From Nematostella vectensis (taxonomy: Eukaryota > Cnidaria > Anthozoa > Actiniaria > Edwardsiidae): a stretch of 64,000 nt of DNA. The stretch lies in contig NC_064034.1 in the NCBI RefSeq assembly GCF_932526225.1, positions 5,752,001 to 5,816,000 of the forward strand. The letters run 5' to 3'. This document shows, piece by piece, positions 12,411 through 24,109 of this stretch; within the stretch, counting starts at the first letter, position 1; each line of letters begins with the position of its first letter. Both the position numbers and the translations under genes were made by a program. The notes beneath the pieces are model-generated. The model had not been told where the DNA came from. It made no database searches and was given only the letters and a program-made list of their open reading frames with translations.

Positions 12411-13142
12411 CACAAAAGTTCATTTAGACAGAAATACGAGTAGAATGTGACACATAATCCATGAATTGAAATTACTCTGTGTAACTATTACATAAAAATT
12501 GTGTATGTTTTAAAAGAAGGCGTGCAAATGTTTTTTTTTTTTGCAAAATCTCAATTATTTTAAAAGGCTTTACATAAAAGTTTAAACCTAAAGAGTAGAT
12601 AAAAGTGAAGCTTTTAAAGTGCCATGCATTGTTAATTTATTTTGTCTCCTGGAGGCTCAGGGCGAACTTTATTGTAAACACTCCTTTTTTTTTTTCTTAA
12701 AATAAAAGCCTCCTACGCAACCATCTAAGTTTGAAGCCTTATCCCCAACCGCAGGGGCTAGATGTAAGGACTTTTATTTTCCCAGTAGTATATCTTAGTT
12801 AAGTTTACTTAGCAAAATGTTTTTGTCACAACCAAATCTTCTGAAGCCACTTCAAATTTTGAATATATTTTTTTTCTTTAAAAGGCTATATTGGATCACA
12901 AATCTATTTGATATTTACAGGGTATAAGTTGAAAGTTATCAAATACACATGTTCATATATCGCTGAATTACAAAATGATGCTCTGCCTCAATTTTTTGTA
13001 GACAGTGGCTTTTTAGTGGATTTTGAAACGTTTCTTTAAAGAAAAAATGTACCGTGTAATAATTTCTTCCGGATCAAACTATGATATAACTGGACTATAT
13101 TTCCGCAGCTGAGCGAAATATTTGGCTACATCAAAGTCATAC

Positions 13143-13407
13143 TTAAAGCCGCATTCTCACCAGTTTACTTCCGGAGGTCCGACGGAAACCTCAACCGTTA
13201 AAAGACAAAAGAATCTATTAAAATCCGAGATATTAAACAGGCCATCCGCTGTAAATTATCAATCACATCCTCAAAGAAACTTCCAATAAACACACTTCTT
13301 TCAATATTTTGAAATATTTTTCGCGTTTTTAAAAATCATTAAAAATCATCGGAGATTGTTACGTAATTGACCGGAAGTAAACTGGTGACAATGCGATCCT
13401 CTCTTTA
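13143..13407. mobile_element. MITE (TTTAAAGCCGCATTGTCACCAG family), copy 1
   Basis: Terminal inverted repeats read taaagccgcattctcaccag at the left and ctggtgacaatgcg at the right, each followed inward by (t)ttacttccgg. The whole element is a near full-length reverse copy of 33262-33518, including the unit gttaaaagacaaaagaatct. It carries no ORF. Confidence 0.85.
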
Positions 13408-14374
13408 GTCACTTGTACCGGAAGATCATCTTAAAATTAAATATCCGACTATTAGTAGTAAAAGATAGCTCGCTGAAAGCAAAGTTAGCAGCCCTTTTCT
13501 ACTAGGGTAAATAGCTGACATAGCTTTACGTCGTTATCTCACGATTGTATTGTTCTTCTGTGTACAACGAGGAGGGGGATGGGGTATGATTGTATGGATC
13601 GCGAGTTATTGTAATGTCAAGTTGATAAGGCCAACTGGGGTCCTTATCATTTAAAATCATTCATGCGGAAGGAAACATCAGTCAAGAAATACCACGCGAT
13701 GCCTCTAAGATGCCTCTAACAGGCTGAAAAAGGAAAACCTCGAGGATAGATCAGAAAACCTATCTTCATGGAGACAAGTTTGCACGAGGTGAGGATCTAT
13801 ACGTGTACTAGAACACCCAAATTGTCATTGTCTATATATAGCAGATGCATTATCCAGAATTATTGAATGAGTTTGAAAAGTTTAATATCAAGGCTATCAG
13901 TAGTCTATTAGTAAGTATTTTAACCATATATTAAAGTATTACTCAATGAATTCGTTCGTAGACAGATGAGCTAACGGCTTATGTTCTAGTACACGGTTAT
14001 CTCGATTGAGTTGAAGACAAAAACAAAAACAGGCTTTCAGGTATTCTTGATCTGTGAGCCATAAACGCATTCTTTTGGTCTAAAAGCGACAAGAACATCT
14101 AATAGAATATCGATAGAAAGATCATCCCTTTTAGTAGGCCCCTTTTGATTGTTTTATCAATGGCAAAATTAAATCTCGAAGTAAGGCATAGTTGAATCCT
14201 GACGACGTTTATTTATTTATTATTTATTTATTATTTGAAGAATGAGAGAAAAGAAAATATCTGACAATGAACTTGTATAAGCCACTTCATCAGCTATGTC
14301 TAAAGTATGCAAATATTGCAAAAAATCCGCGTCACGCAGGATTTGTTGATCAATATCGCAAAAGCATGTTTTTT

Positions 14375-14563
14375 TTATATATATAAATGTCGTGTCTTCC
14401 GACTGATAGTGATTTCTAGAATATCCAATCTTTGGTATACTTGCAAGTTACATTTAAAAGAATAACTCGGCAATGGTGCGACAGTTGGAGACGAATTCGA
14501 TAAATTTTCTTCAGATATTGCCGAACAAATCAACAAAACTAGTATCAAATAAATAAATTTCAT
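14375..14563 (-). CDS. Possible small secreted protein or first exon with signal peptide
   Basis: The ORF begins MKFIYLILVLLICSAIS, a strong signal peptide shape, followed by a short Asn/Ser/Pro-rich segment with one Cys. It is 62 codons long and reads divergently from the ankyrin gene, about 50 bp from that gene's acceptor at 14609. A possible donor (caa|gtatac) near its 3' end could join further exons, which I did not find. The gene could also be spurious: only the N-terminus supports it. Confidence 0.3.
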   Translation of the reverse strand: MKFIYLILVLLICSAISEENLSNSSPTVAPLPSYSFKCNLQVYQRLDILEITISRKTRHLYI

Positions 14564-14609
14564 TTTAACACGCGAATGTGGATATGCCGATGTTGTTTTG
14601 CTATTTTAG

Positions 14610-17600
14610 GTCGGTCCCAGGCCCCGCGGCTCAGTAGGCAGTCTAGGAAGCCTGTCAGTCACAACAAACGACCAATCACTGGACGCGAAGTTCGAGTCCT
14701 GCTTTCGCGACTTCCAGGGCCCTGATTTGACGGTTGAAAAGTACTTTGTTGGGGCTGCAGAAAATTATCAGCTGGCGGGAGAAAGTCTGGACGAGATTCT
14801 AAACCACATAGATGAAATCAAAGAGGCAAAACTTGACAGCGCAAAAGATGAAACACTCATCTCAATCATCGACTCGTTCAACCCTCTCCATATCGCCGCG
14901 GCTTGCGGAAACGCAGCGGCTGTTGGCAGGCTCATCTACGAGTGCGGTATGGGCGTCAACAACGTAGCGGTCGGTCAACGGACTCCTCTACTACTAGCAT
15001 GCGCTTCTGGGAATGTTGAAGCTGTTCGTACTTTGATAAGTGAAGGCGCGAGCGTAAACCTGGCGCGAGACGATGGGATAACGCCACTTATGATGGCGGT
15101 ACTGACCAATACGAAAGACACCGTCTCGTTACTCTTAGAGAATGGCGCAAAGGTGAATACAAAAGCTTTTAAAAGGCTTGCTGCGGTTCACTTTGCGGCT
15201 GCTAACGGCTTCAGGCATGTGCTCCGCCTGCTACTTCAATGCGGAGCCAAGATAGATGGCAAGGTACAAGAAGGGTGCACTAGTCTGCATTTGGCTGCAC
15301 TGTTTGGACACACGAAAACAGTGGCATCCTTGATAAACAGTGGAGCAAACGTTGGGGCAAAAGACCTTCAGGGTTACTCGGTACTTCATTACGCATCCTA
15401 CAGTGGCGAAGGAGCGATTGTAGATCTACTACTACGACACGGAGCTAGGAAAGAAGAATTAGACAAAAATCAGTTTACGTCTCTTCATATAGCCGCCCAG
15501 TGGGGCCGCGCTGAAGTTTGTAAGGTCTTAGTAAGGAACAAGGCTAACTTAAATGCCCACGCCCCCAGAAGAGTAACCCCTCTAATGCTGGCTGCGTACA
15601 ATGGAAACTATGAAGCTACAGATGTGCTATGCGATAGTGGGAGTATTTTGCAAGCGCGCAATTTGTCCGGGAGAACAGCGCTCCATCTTGCGTCCGAAGG
15701 GGGCAAATCCGACATCGTGAGATTGCTTCTGAAGAAAGGGTCGTACATTCATACACGCGACATACAGGGCTACACTGCACTTCACAGAGCAGCCCAAGCA
15801 GGCCAGACCAAAACCTGTAAAGTCCTCATTGATAATGACGCCGAGGTCGACGCGTGCAGCGAGAAAGGCACTACGCCTCTTGTGTTAGCAGCGAATAGCG
15901 GGCGCCATAAAACAGTCAAGAGCTTAATCCAGAAAGGGGCAGATATCCAAGTGCGCCATCAATCGGGAAATACACCTCTTCACTTTGCGTCTGAAAAAGG
16001 CCATCTAGATGTTGTGCGAGTTCTTCTCGAAAGAGGGGCGTCTCCAAATGCCAAGGACTCGTGGGGTCTGACTCCTGTCCACCGAGCAGCGAAGAACGGT
16101 CACGATGCCGTTCTGGAGTTGTTAATAGCGTACCGGGGGCATATCACTTCAATGGATAACTGGCAGTATACACCGCTACACCGAGCAGCCGAAAATGGGC
16201 ACGAGTCCACACTCAAACTACTGCTCGGAGCTGGATGCAAAATCGACCCCAAGGATAAATGGCAGTTTACACCGTTGCACCGTGCTGCAGGTAACGGGAA
16301 GAAAGAAGCGATCAGAGTGCTTTTGTCCTTGCAGTCGGATGCAAATGCGCGCGATTGGTCGGGTTATTCGCCACTCCATAGGGCCGCAGAAGGAGGTCAC
16401 GTGGACACGGCACTTTTGTTGATATCCTTTGGGTGTGGTGTTAATGATACAGATAACCAGGGGTTTACTCCCCTTCACCGCGCCTCCGAGAACGGTCACG
16501 CTGCCACCGTGAAGATGTTGATAGACGCAGGAAGCGGTATAAACGCTCATGCGCACGCTTTCAGACTGAGCCACGACGTAAACAACAACAGCGACGACAA
16601 CAAATGTAGATCTATGGAGGAACGAGGACTAAACAGAGGACCCACGGCGGTACATCTTAGTGCGCAAAACGGACACGTGGACACTCTTGAACTGCTGCTT
16701 CAGAATGGTGCTGACCGGGACGCCTTGGATCTCTGGGGCTCAACCGCACTTCACAAGGCAGCGGGGGATGGGCAAACAGAGACAGCTAGAGTGCTCATTC
16801 AAATTGGCTGCAACGTCAACGCTAAAGACAAGTGGGGATACACTCCGTTAATTAGGGCAGCTGAGAGTGGTCACCCTGAGGTCGTTCGGTTATTAGTCGG
16901 AAAAGGTGCAGATGTCAATATCATGGATCAATGGAATTGTACGCCGTTATACAGAGCCGCGAAAGCTGGCCGTGTGAGATGCGTCAAAGAACTTATCAAG
17001 CATGTGCAAGTGGTTGATACCGCAGACCGCTGGGGATTTACTCCTTTTTTACGTGCATGTCAAAATGGGCACACCGCTGCTGCTGAAGTTTTGCTGGAGA
17101 ACGGAGCGAATATAAATGCGTGTGTTAATGAGCAGACGACTGCTGTGTTGTTAGCAGCGTATGGCGGACATGCTGACACTGTGAGCAAGCTATTGGAGAA
17201 TAAATTGGATGCCAACGCCACAATGGATAAAGGTGAGCGACATAACAATGGTGACTTTTTGCTGCGGATTACATCAATAGACCATTACGCGGTTAAAATT
17301 ACAATACTTGGGAGGCCTGTGGTTTAACGCCGAAGAGAGGCTCGAACTGGCTTGCGCGTTTATTTGTTCGTAAACAGAACACACAAAGACAGCAGCATAT
17401 TTCGTAAAATTTATCTAATACTTTAGCTATAAGCATTCCCATCGAAACATGCCCGTTTGAGCCTATCTTTGATGTAAAACCACAGGCCTCCAAGTATTTT
17501 TAGGTCTAATGATAAGACCACGTGAAAGGATAATGGTCTAAATCTGCTTTGTTTGTTTACAAAGTCTCTTTTAAGGTACTATTTCATACATGCTTATTAA

Positions 17601-18337
17601 TGTCAATATGAATAAACTTAAGCATTTTAAAAAATCGTGATTTCATAGAGCAATAAAGAGGAGGTCCGACCAAACACAGGCAAACGCATATATGGGTTAG
17701 TCTAGTGACGGCACCATGTGCCATATTGCATGGTGGTATGCATGCCGATCTCCACATTGATAAAGGTAAAGCCGGTTGCGTGGTTGTGCATTGCCATTTA
17801 AAACCCCTTTTTAAGGGCTAATTAAGACTGTGAAGCCTTAAAAAGCAAATCCAATAAGAATCTTGCTAAAGTCACCATAACTAGCTTTCTTTGTTCTTGT
17901 TAGGATACACGGCCCTTCATCTTGCGAGCCAGAACGGTCATGCTGACGTCATCAGGGTCCTCTCTGCGTATGTCAATTCGCTAGACGTGTCAGACATACT
18001 GGGCGATACTCCGCTGCATTTAGCCGCGTACTTCGGACATACGAAGGCCGTGGAAACACTCCTCAAGCTCGGAGCTAACCCAAAGATGGAAGATAAAGCA
18101 GGTTTTACTCCACTGATGCGAGCAACGCAAAGTGGCAATGAAGAGGTAGTGAGAATGTTGACAAATAGCCCCTCCAAACAGACATGTCTTTGCGGACGAA
18201 CAAAACAGAGAAACAAAGGAAAGAACCTCATATGCAAAAGCTGTAAAGCGTGTGGATTATTCACAGTCCCATTGGCGATTGAAGCTGCAAAAGATGGTAG
18301 TCCTAATAATCAGGCTAAGGGGTTGATAATGGTGTAA
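14610..18337 (+). CDS. Ankyrin-repeat protein with 26 repeats, 5' incomplete
   Basis: Two exons are visible, 14610-17232 and 17904-18337, joined in phase (G|GA). The open frame runs up to an acceptor ctattttag at 14609, with no ATG before the repeats, so the true start is on an unseen upstream exon. After about 95 non-repeat residues come 26 tandem 33-residue ankyrin repeats (G-x-TPLHxAAxxGH-xxxVxxLL-x-GAxxN) with no gap except a 22-residue Ser/Asn/Asp-rich insertion in repeat 17. The intron falls exactly at the border of repeats 23 and 24. The C-terminus is short, with four Cys as CLC...CKSCKAC. No signal peptide, kinase, SOCS, death or channel domain is visible. Ankyrin arrays bind proteins; the partner is unknown. 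The frame remains open past 17232 only through intron sequence. Confidence 0.88.
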
Positions 18338-19256
18338 ACAGAATCGAAAAACAATACAATTTCAATGGAGAATACTACAGTATATTATAGTTACTGGTAA
18401 CTGGACGTTACCCTTCTAGAGATGGAACCTTTTTTTTCTTTTAATTGAAGTGGAGGTAAGACAAAGAAATTCCTCTCTTATCCTTCTACCTTCCTATTAC
18501 CCCTTAGCTACGTGTAAGTATAACACGTATTTAAAAGAAAATAACAGCTGCACCTGAGCCTTTTTCCGTCCACCATTAACTCGAGTCTAGTTCAAATTGG
18601 GCGAAGTGGCCTTTTAAGCCTTTTTGAGAGTGACACATGTTTCGTTCACAGAGTCTTGAGACTACCTTTTTTGTGCTCTAAACATAGTCTAAAAGATACT
18701 TGACGTACACCACCAAATAACCTTAAAAGAAGTATACTGTATTTAGCGACGTAATGCATTATGAGTGCTAACGAAAATTACCAGTTTTCTTTGAAAGCCT
18801 AAAGTAGCATATTTGTATAGGTAAACTATGTGATGAAATCTCGAAATAACCATGTAATAACCTTGTTTTAAATCGGAAATATTGTGCTTCCCTAAATCAG
18901 CCGATGGAAATAAATGCTTTTTCGCATTCGGTACTTTGTAAACAAAATGGCAGCTAGGATGGCATTTCTAGGCGCTTCATACATGAAAGCCGTTCATCAT
19001 ACGAAGCTGTAGATGGGAAAAATGTGATAAATTATTACTTATGTAGTATCAGTACCATAGGATCGAGTTTCAGCGTTTTTACACTGTGCGGTGAAGTACA
19101 TCGGGAAGCCGAGAGTTTTGCTATGTGGTATAGCTGCACAGTTACTTGAGAGGAGATGAGCCGTCATGGTGGAAAACCCACTGCCCAGGTGCCGGATACG
19201 AATCCGTTGGGTCGCTGCCCTCCCCTTTCATAATTCCTGGATCCACCCCTGACTGT
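18338..19256. other. Intergenic
   Basis: This lies between the ankyrin gene and the convergent PAN/fibrinogen-like gene. AT-rich, no ORF or repeat structure that I can support. Confidence 0.6.
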
Positions 19257-22051
19257 TTAACGTACATACAGCCTCCATGTGTCTCCCTCTGAATACTCAG
19301 TATAATTGTTAGGCTCGTCACAAAGAAGACTCGAAGGCATCAAATTGACATAAATCTTACTGGAGTTTGTCTTCCAAAATATCGGTTCATTATAAACACG
19401 AAATTCCTCTTTGTGCTTGTGATATCCCCATTTTCCAGGCCAATCAGTCACACCGTAATTTCCCCAGCCCGCGCAATTAGACGCCAGTATTGAATCGTCA
19501 TCGGGTAGCCTGTGGTATGAGCCACAAGCCAGAGGTTGTGATGTGTTCCCTGTAAAATATCTCACTACTTCAAGGCCCGCGGGATTCAAGGCAGTCGTCA
19601 CGTGAAAGGTTCGGCCTGTCACTCGCTTGTGGCAGTAATAGCGGAGCTGGTTGAACCCAGTGAGCCTGCGCAGTTCTGCGAGAGCTGGTATAGCTATACG
19701 CTGGTAGATATTTGTGTAGTTGCTGAGATCCCGGAAATTGTCAGTTTTGACAAGGTCTCCGCTTGGCTTGGAGCTGTTTTGTAGTGTTGTCTGCGCAATT
19801 AACGTCCACCCTCCTATTAAGAAGGCCAACAAACGAAACACGTCATTTAGAGAAGTATTAGAAGTATTTATCTACATTGAAACCTCCCAAAAGGCCCTAA
19901 GGTCACACGCTTAATAAAGACCCCGTTATAAAGGAGATTCCTTATCCATATGTTTTCCACTTTCCACTATCAGGACACCTGGGTAATAAGGACGCTGTCA
20001 CCAAGCCTTACCTACTAATAAAAGCTTTACAAGCACGTTGCAGAGCGTTAGCTGCCGTACAATTTGAACACATCGAGATAAGAGATTCATAATAACCGAA
20101 GGATTATTTTTCGTATTGAATACAATATGGGTATAAAACGAAAAACTTCAACTGCAAACTACTAGTGTTCATTAGGTGAATGCATACCTCCATCAGTCGT
20201 CATGTCACAATATATCTTGAATGGCTTTCCTGTGGTACGGGGATCTACCCAGTACTCGCCGTCTGGTGGTATCACGTGACCGCTTGCCCCATCTCTGATC
20301 TCTTTACAGGAAAATGCCGGCAATACAGGACTGGATCCAAGCCAAGCTAAAAGGTCAAGGACATGTGCTGTTACTCTGCACCATATTATTGTTATTGATG
20401 TAATGTCAATGAGGCAAAAACCGAAGAAGATTGAAAATATACACACACACACAACCCTACAGTGACGCCTACTAAGCGTGGCTAGCGTGGCCACCTTGAC
20501 AGGTTTGTGAAGTGAACCAATTAAACCAATGAAGATGTGAGAAACGTACTGATTGACATGATCTTCCACAGGTAGCCAGCGTGGCAATGAAATGCTCAGA
20601 GAATAAAATAGCAACCCGAATTCCTCCTAGCCTTGAATTTCGTGTAAATTAAAATTTGTTCTCTAATAGAGCTCTTTGGTTTTCACGGGGGAGGGACTAC
20701 GATGACGCACACGTTGTACTTCCGCGCGCTGGCTTAAAGATGGACCTGCGCTATAAAATACCCATGATGTGCGGGGAGGGGGTAGGGGGGCGCAGAGGCT
20801 TGACAACGCCTTAGTCACCTTGACCTAAACAATGCGCACGATTTCTGCGCTGGCGCCCGTTTGTCGAAACACCCGAGAATTCTCGGGCCCGAAAACTTTA
20901 TTTTGCATTTTTTCCCAAAATTTCGCATGTTTTCCTTTTTGAGAACAGCTATCATGATTTAGAACAGTTTGAACTTCCTCTCGGTTCATATTCCAAATGA
21001 TTACGCTCAAAAGGGCTATTTCCGAAGTTTTGCTGAAGCCAGAAAGTTACCCGAAAAGTCTCGGGTGACTGCGAGGTCCCGAGAACTTTCTTAATATTTA
21101 AGACATGTGATTTTCGGGCCCGAGAAGTTCGGGAAAGATCAAAATCTATAAAGAGAATCATCTGTTAAATGAATCTTTGTGGTAAAATACGATGTTTGAC
21201 AATATTATGTAATATTACGTTTAGATACCATAAATTTTATAGGAATGAGTCGCGCCTTTTATACCGCAGGTCCTAGTCCAGACCTGGGACTATCTTTGCG
21301 CTCGACATTCACGCGAGCCAGAATGTCGAGCGCAAAGAGAGCCCCAGGTCTGGACTACGCAGGTCCTTGTTTAAAATGTGGTAGTGGTCGCTGATATCTT
21401 GCGTTTGCGCCGTCCTCGACTCTCCGCCCTCTTACGTAAGGACGACGGCATCAAGTACGGCGCGCTCGCTCACGAATTGCTCAAAAACACTGCTCAAAAA
21501 CGGCGTTGTCTTCCTTGACGGCAAATCTAGAACGGCATTTTCACGTTCTACGCACGCCGTCAGGAACGTCAGCGTTTTGGAATTGCTTTATTTAGGTCAT
21601 TCTGTTGGAGTCACTTTAACAAATCTCTTTTATTATATGTACCTCTTTTAGGGTTTTCAAAATGAAGCCATCTGTATGCTGAACGGAAGAGCATGGACCG
21701 TGTTTCCTTAGTACGGTTATTAAGCTCACAAATGTTATGGTCGTGTAAGTAGTTGATACTTTGACATTGTGGTGTTCTCTGGCACTTGTAGAGGCAGCCC
21801 AATACATCGGGAATTTTGTGAACTGAGAAGGCATGCTCGAACAGCTTGTAGCCTTGATTTGACGTCAAGGACGAGCAACCATTCGCCGAAACGATTAGAA
21901 AAGGCGCGAATGCTACAGTAAAGGTAAGTAGCTGAAAAAAAGAACACGAGAAATAAGTAATTCAGATCGATATTTATGTTGCATTTCATTATCTGGGGGT
22001 ATTTGCTATTCGTCGCCTAATAAACATCCATCCGGGTTCGCTCACCTGCAT
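19257..22051 (-). CDS. Secreted PAN/Apple plus fibrinogen-like domain protein, four exons
   Basis: Minus-strand exons 22051-22046, 21931-21643, 20346-20188 and 19813-19257 join in phase to 336 residues. The first coding exon is just ATG CAG before a gtgagc donor. Joined to the next exon it gives a signal peptide beginning MQLLTFTVAFAPFLIVSA. Residues about 20-95 form a PAN/Apple-type domain with Cys at the usual spacing (GCLYKCQ, CQSINY, ICELNN). The third exon and the start of the fourth give the fibrinogen-type opening SCKEIRDG, YWVDP, IYCDMTTDGGGWTLI. The remaining 170 residues hold Cys and Trp (YYCHKR, CAGWGNYG, DTWRLYVR) but do not look like a complete vertebrate fibrinogen C-domain. Cnidarians have many such secreted lectin-like proteins; a binding role is inferred. 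The Met at the head of the 19841 open frame is intronic. Confidence 0.85.
20870..21134. mobile_element. Short inverted-repeat element in an intron of the PAN gene
   Basis: The ends acccgagaattctcgggccc / gaaaa and ttttcgggcccgagaagttc are inverted copies, and tctcggg is repeated inside. The element sits in the intron between the PAN exon and the fibrinogen-like exon. No ORF. Confidence 0.6.
21265..21366. repeat. Near-perfect hairpin, arms about 45 bp
   Basis: The left arm gcaggtcctagtccagacct through ctttgcgctcgacatt and the right arm aatgtcgagcgcaaagagag through aggtctggactacgcaggtcc are reverse complements apart from a few bases, around a loop of about 12 bases. It lies in the same intron as 20870-21134. 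Confidence 0.85.
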
Positions 22052-23602
22052 TGCGGGTTCTCGACGAGGTGTCCCTTGTTCTTAACAAGCCATGTTTATC
22101 CTGTAGATTGGAGATTTACATTTGTCAATTAACAAAGTGACTAAAATATATCGTCTCTCTTAAATCAGTTCGGCCAGCAATAGCGCCATTACGCCGGGTT
22201 GACCCAAGTCAAAAGATATGTTGGTCATCACCAAAGACGGTGTGGGCGCTGTTTGTACGGGGCTTTAGCTTTTACAAGTGTAATGGAACGTACGTGAAAA
22301 CACCATGAAGCTAGAGACGAAGACTCTTTTGTTTTGCCAAATCCCCTAAAGAAAACACCGAATCTTTTTTTTTTTTGTAGCGCCGGTGCACCTTTAATTT
22401 CCTAAACCGACAAGATCTTTGCATGTAAAGTAAATTCTGTCAAAGCAAGGCTACTAATCAGATTCTAAAGCAAACAAAAAAACTTGTCTTTGTGGGGCGT
22501 TTCTCGTCACAATTAAACTTTTTTGGGAAGACGTAGGAAGTAAAGATTTCTGAAAATTATATCGTTTGACTGTCCGCTAATCAATAACAACAAAAAGAGA
22601 AAACTAGAAAATGTTTCGATGCTCGGAGACGCGAAGATAATTAAGTCACATCCTGCTATCCAATCCTTTGTTTACTTTTTTTTACTGAAGTTTGATGGGT
22701 ATTTTCCTCATATGAAAAAGAGCGAAACTGTTATATTTGTTTAATTTACAGCAGATCATATCACAATAATAACAGGTTGAAATATGATGAATATGATGTT
22801 CATTCGTTATTTGCAATTAGTCAGAAACTTCTGCAATCATTTCTCGGTATGAAAACATTTTGGGGAAATGAGCAAAAATATTATATTTCTTTCCTTGCCG
22901 CTAAACATGAGAAAAATTTTGTGTTGAGGTCGAGTTTCCTATTTTTTTTTCTTTTCTCCAGTCCACCAAATCATCTGACTTGTGATAAAACGCGGTAAAT
23001 TTCTTCGCCTTAATATCTTCTGACTAGTTAGCAGTCTGCGTAAATATCTAAGACTATAATTACGCGTTTGAGCCACTATTACTGGCTAGTATGTGCAAAA
23101 TACCATCTAGGGAAAAAGGAAAAGCTTTATTATATCTGCACATTTGTCTTATTATAACTGCTCGTTTATTTTTTTACAATTGCGAGTTTTATTTCAGGAT
23201 CTGTGACTCGCTAGTTTGTGCTTTACAGTAAAATTTATCAATGTTGTCTGTCTGAACCAAAAATTAAAATATATTTCAATTGTTACTTACCGTTTTTAAA
23301 GCTCGAGTCAAACCTTAATTATGATTCTGTTGAGCACCAACTAGACTGATGAAGATGTTAGCTTGAAAATGCTATCTGAAACACCTATTGTCGCTACAGG
23401 AAAGCTTTTCTCGAGATTCTCTTGCTCATGCTCACCTATCAACAGGGAGATAACAGTTTTGTAAATATGAAATTGTGTAAATAGCACCATCTTACGTCGT
23501 CTATTTGCTCAGCTCACTCAATGTCGTCCTACAAACCATCTGTTACAAGACACGACGAATAAAAGCTACAGTAAGCCAGCCTCTTAGGATGTTTACACGT
23601 TC

Positions 23603-23831
23603 CAGGCCCGTACCCAGGATTTTTCTTGGGGGTGGGGGGGGAGGTGGGGTGTGCGAAACGGAAAAAAATGGACGGGGGGGGGGGGGGGGGGGAGTGAGAG
23701 TGAGTTCTCTGATCTGATAAATTTCTGAACCCCCGAAAAAATTAAAAGGATTTTTTTAATGCCTTTGCAGTATCTCCACGGGACGTTTATTGTCGGATTC
23801 GACCCCCTGCACCCCCCTGGGTACGGGCCTG
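23603..23831. mobile_element. MITE with CAGGCCCGTACCCAGG terminal inverted repeats, complete copy
   Basis: The ends are caggcccgtacccagga and cctgggtacgggcctg. Inside are G homopolymer tracts, gtgcgaaacgg and tgcctttgcagtatctccacgggacgtttattgtcgga. This is the best copy of a family seen also at 2507, 25860, 48417 and 53690. Confidence 0.85.
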
Positions 23832-24109
23832 CGTTCGTTTTACAAGTCGCAACTGAACCTTGTTATCACATATAATGACATGCACGTTCTAGTCCATGGG
23901 CCCTGGTAAACAAATAAAAACACGAAGAAAAAAGCGTAGTGGAGTGCCGGTAAAAAGTGTGCTCTTCCTTTCAAATATGGCGGGCGGAACAACCCCCCAA
24001 GGGTTCCCTTAAAACATGAAGAGCCCGCAGTTTAGGGTCGATGCTGGCTGCGCACCATTTTTTAGACATGCTCACATCCACATGACCACGGCATGAAGGA
24101 AAACCTTGA

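Larger units (their letters stand above)
10874..14374. other. Intergenic, AT-rich; probably contains 5' part of the ankyrin gene
   Basis: No ORF with recognisable content. It holds a MITE at 12309-12410, another at 13143-13407 and TTTA microsatellite at 14206-14236. The ankyrin gene needs at least one exon upstream of 14610, so its promoter and first exon may lie here, but I could not pick them out. Confidence 0.55.

Noticed and set aside
14626..14710. tRNA-like A-box (ggctcagtaggcag) and B-box (gttcgagtcc) words
   Set aside because: The T-arm and acceptor stem do not pair, the spacing is too long, and the stretch is open protein-like sequence in the ankyrin frame.
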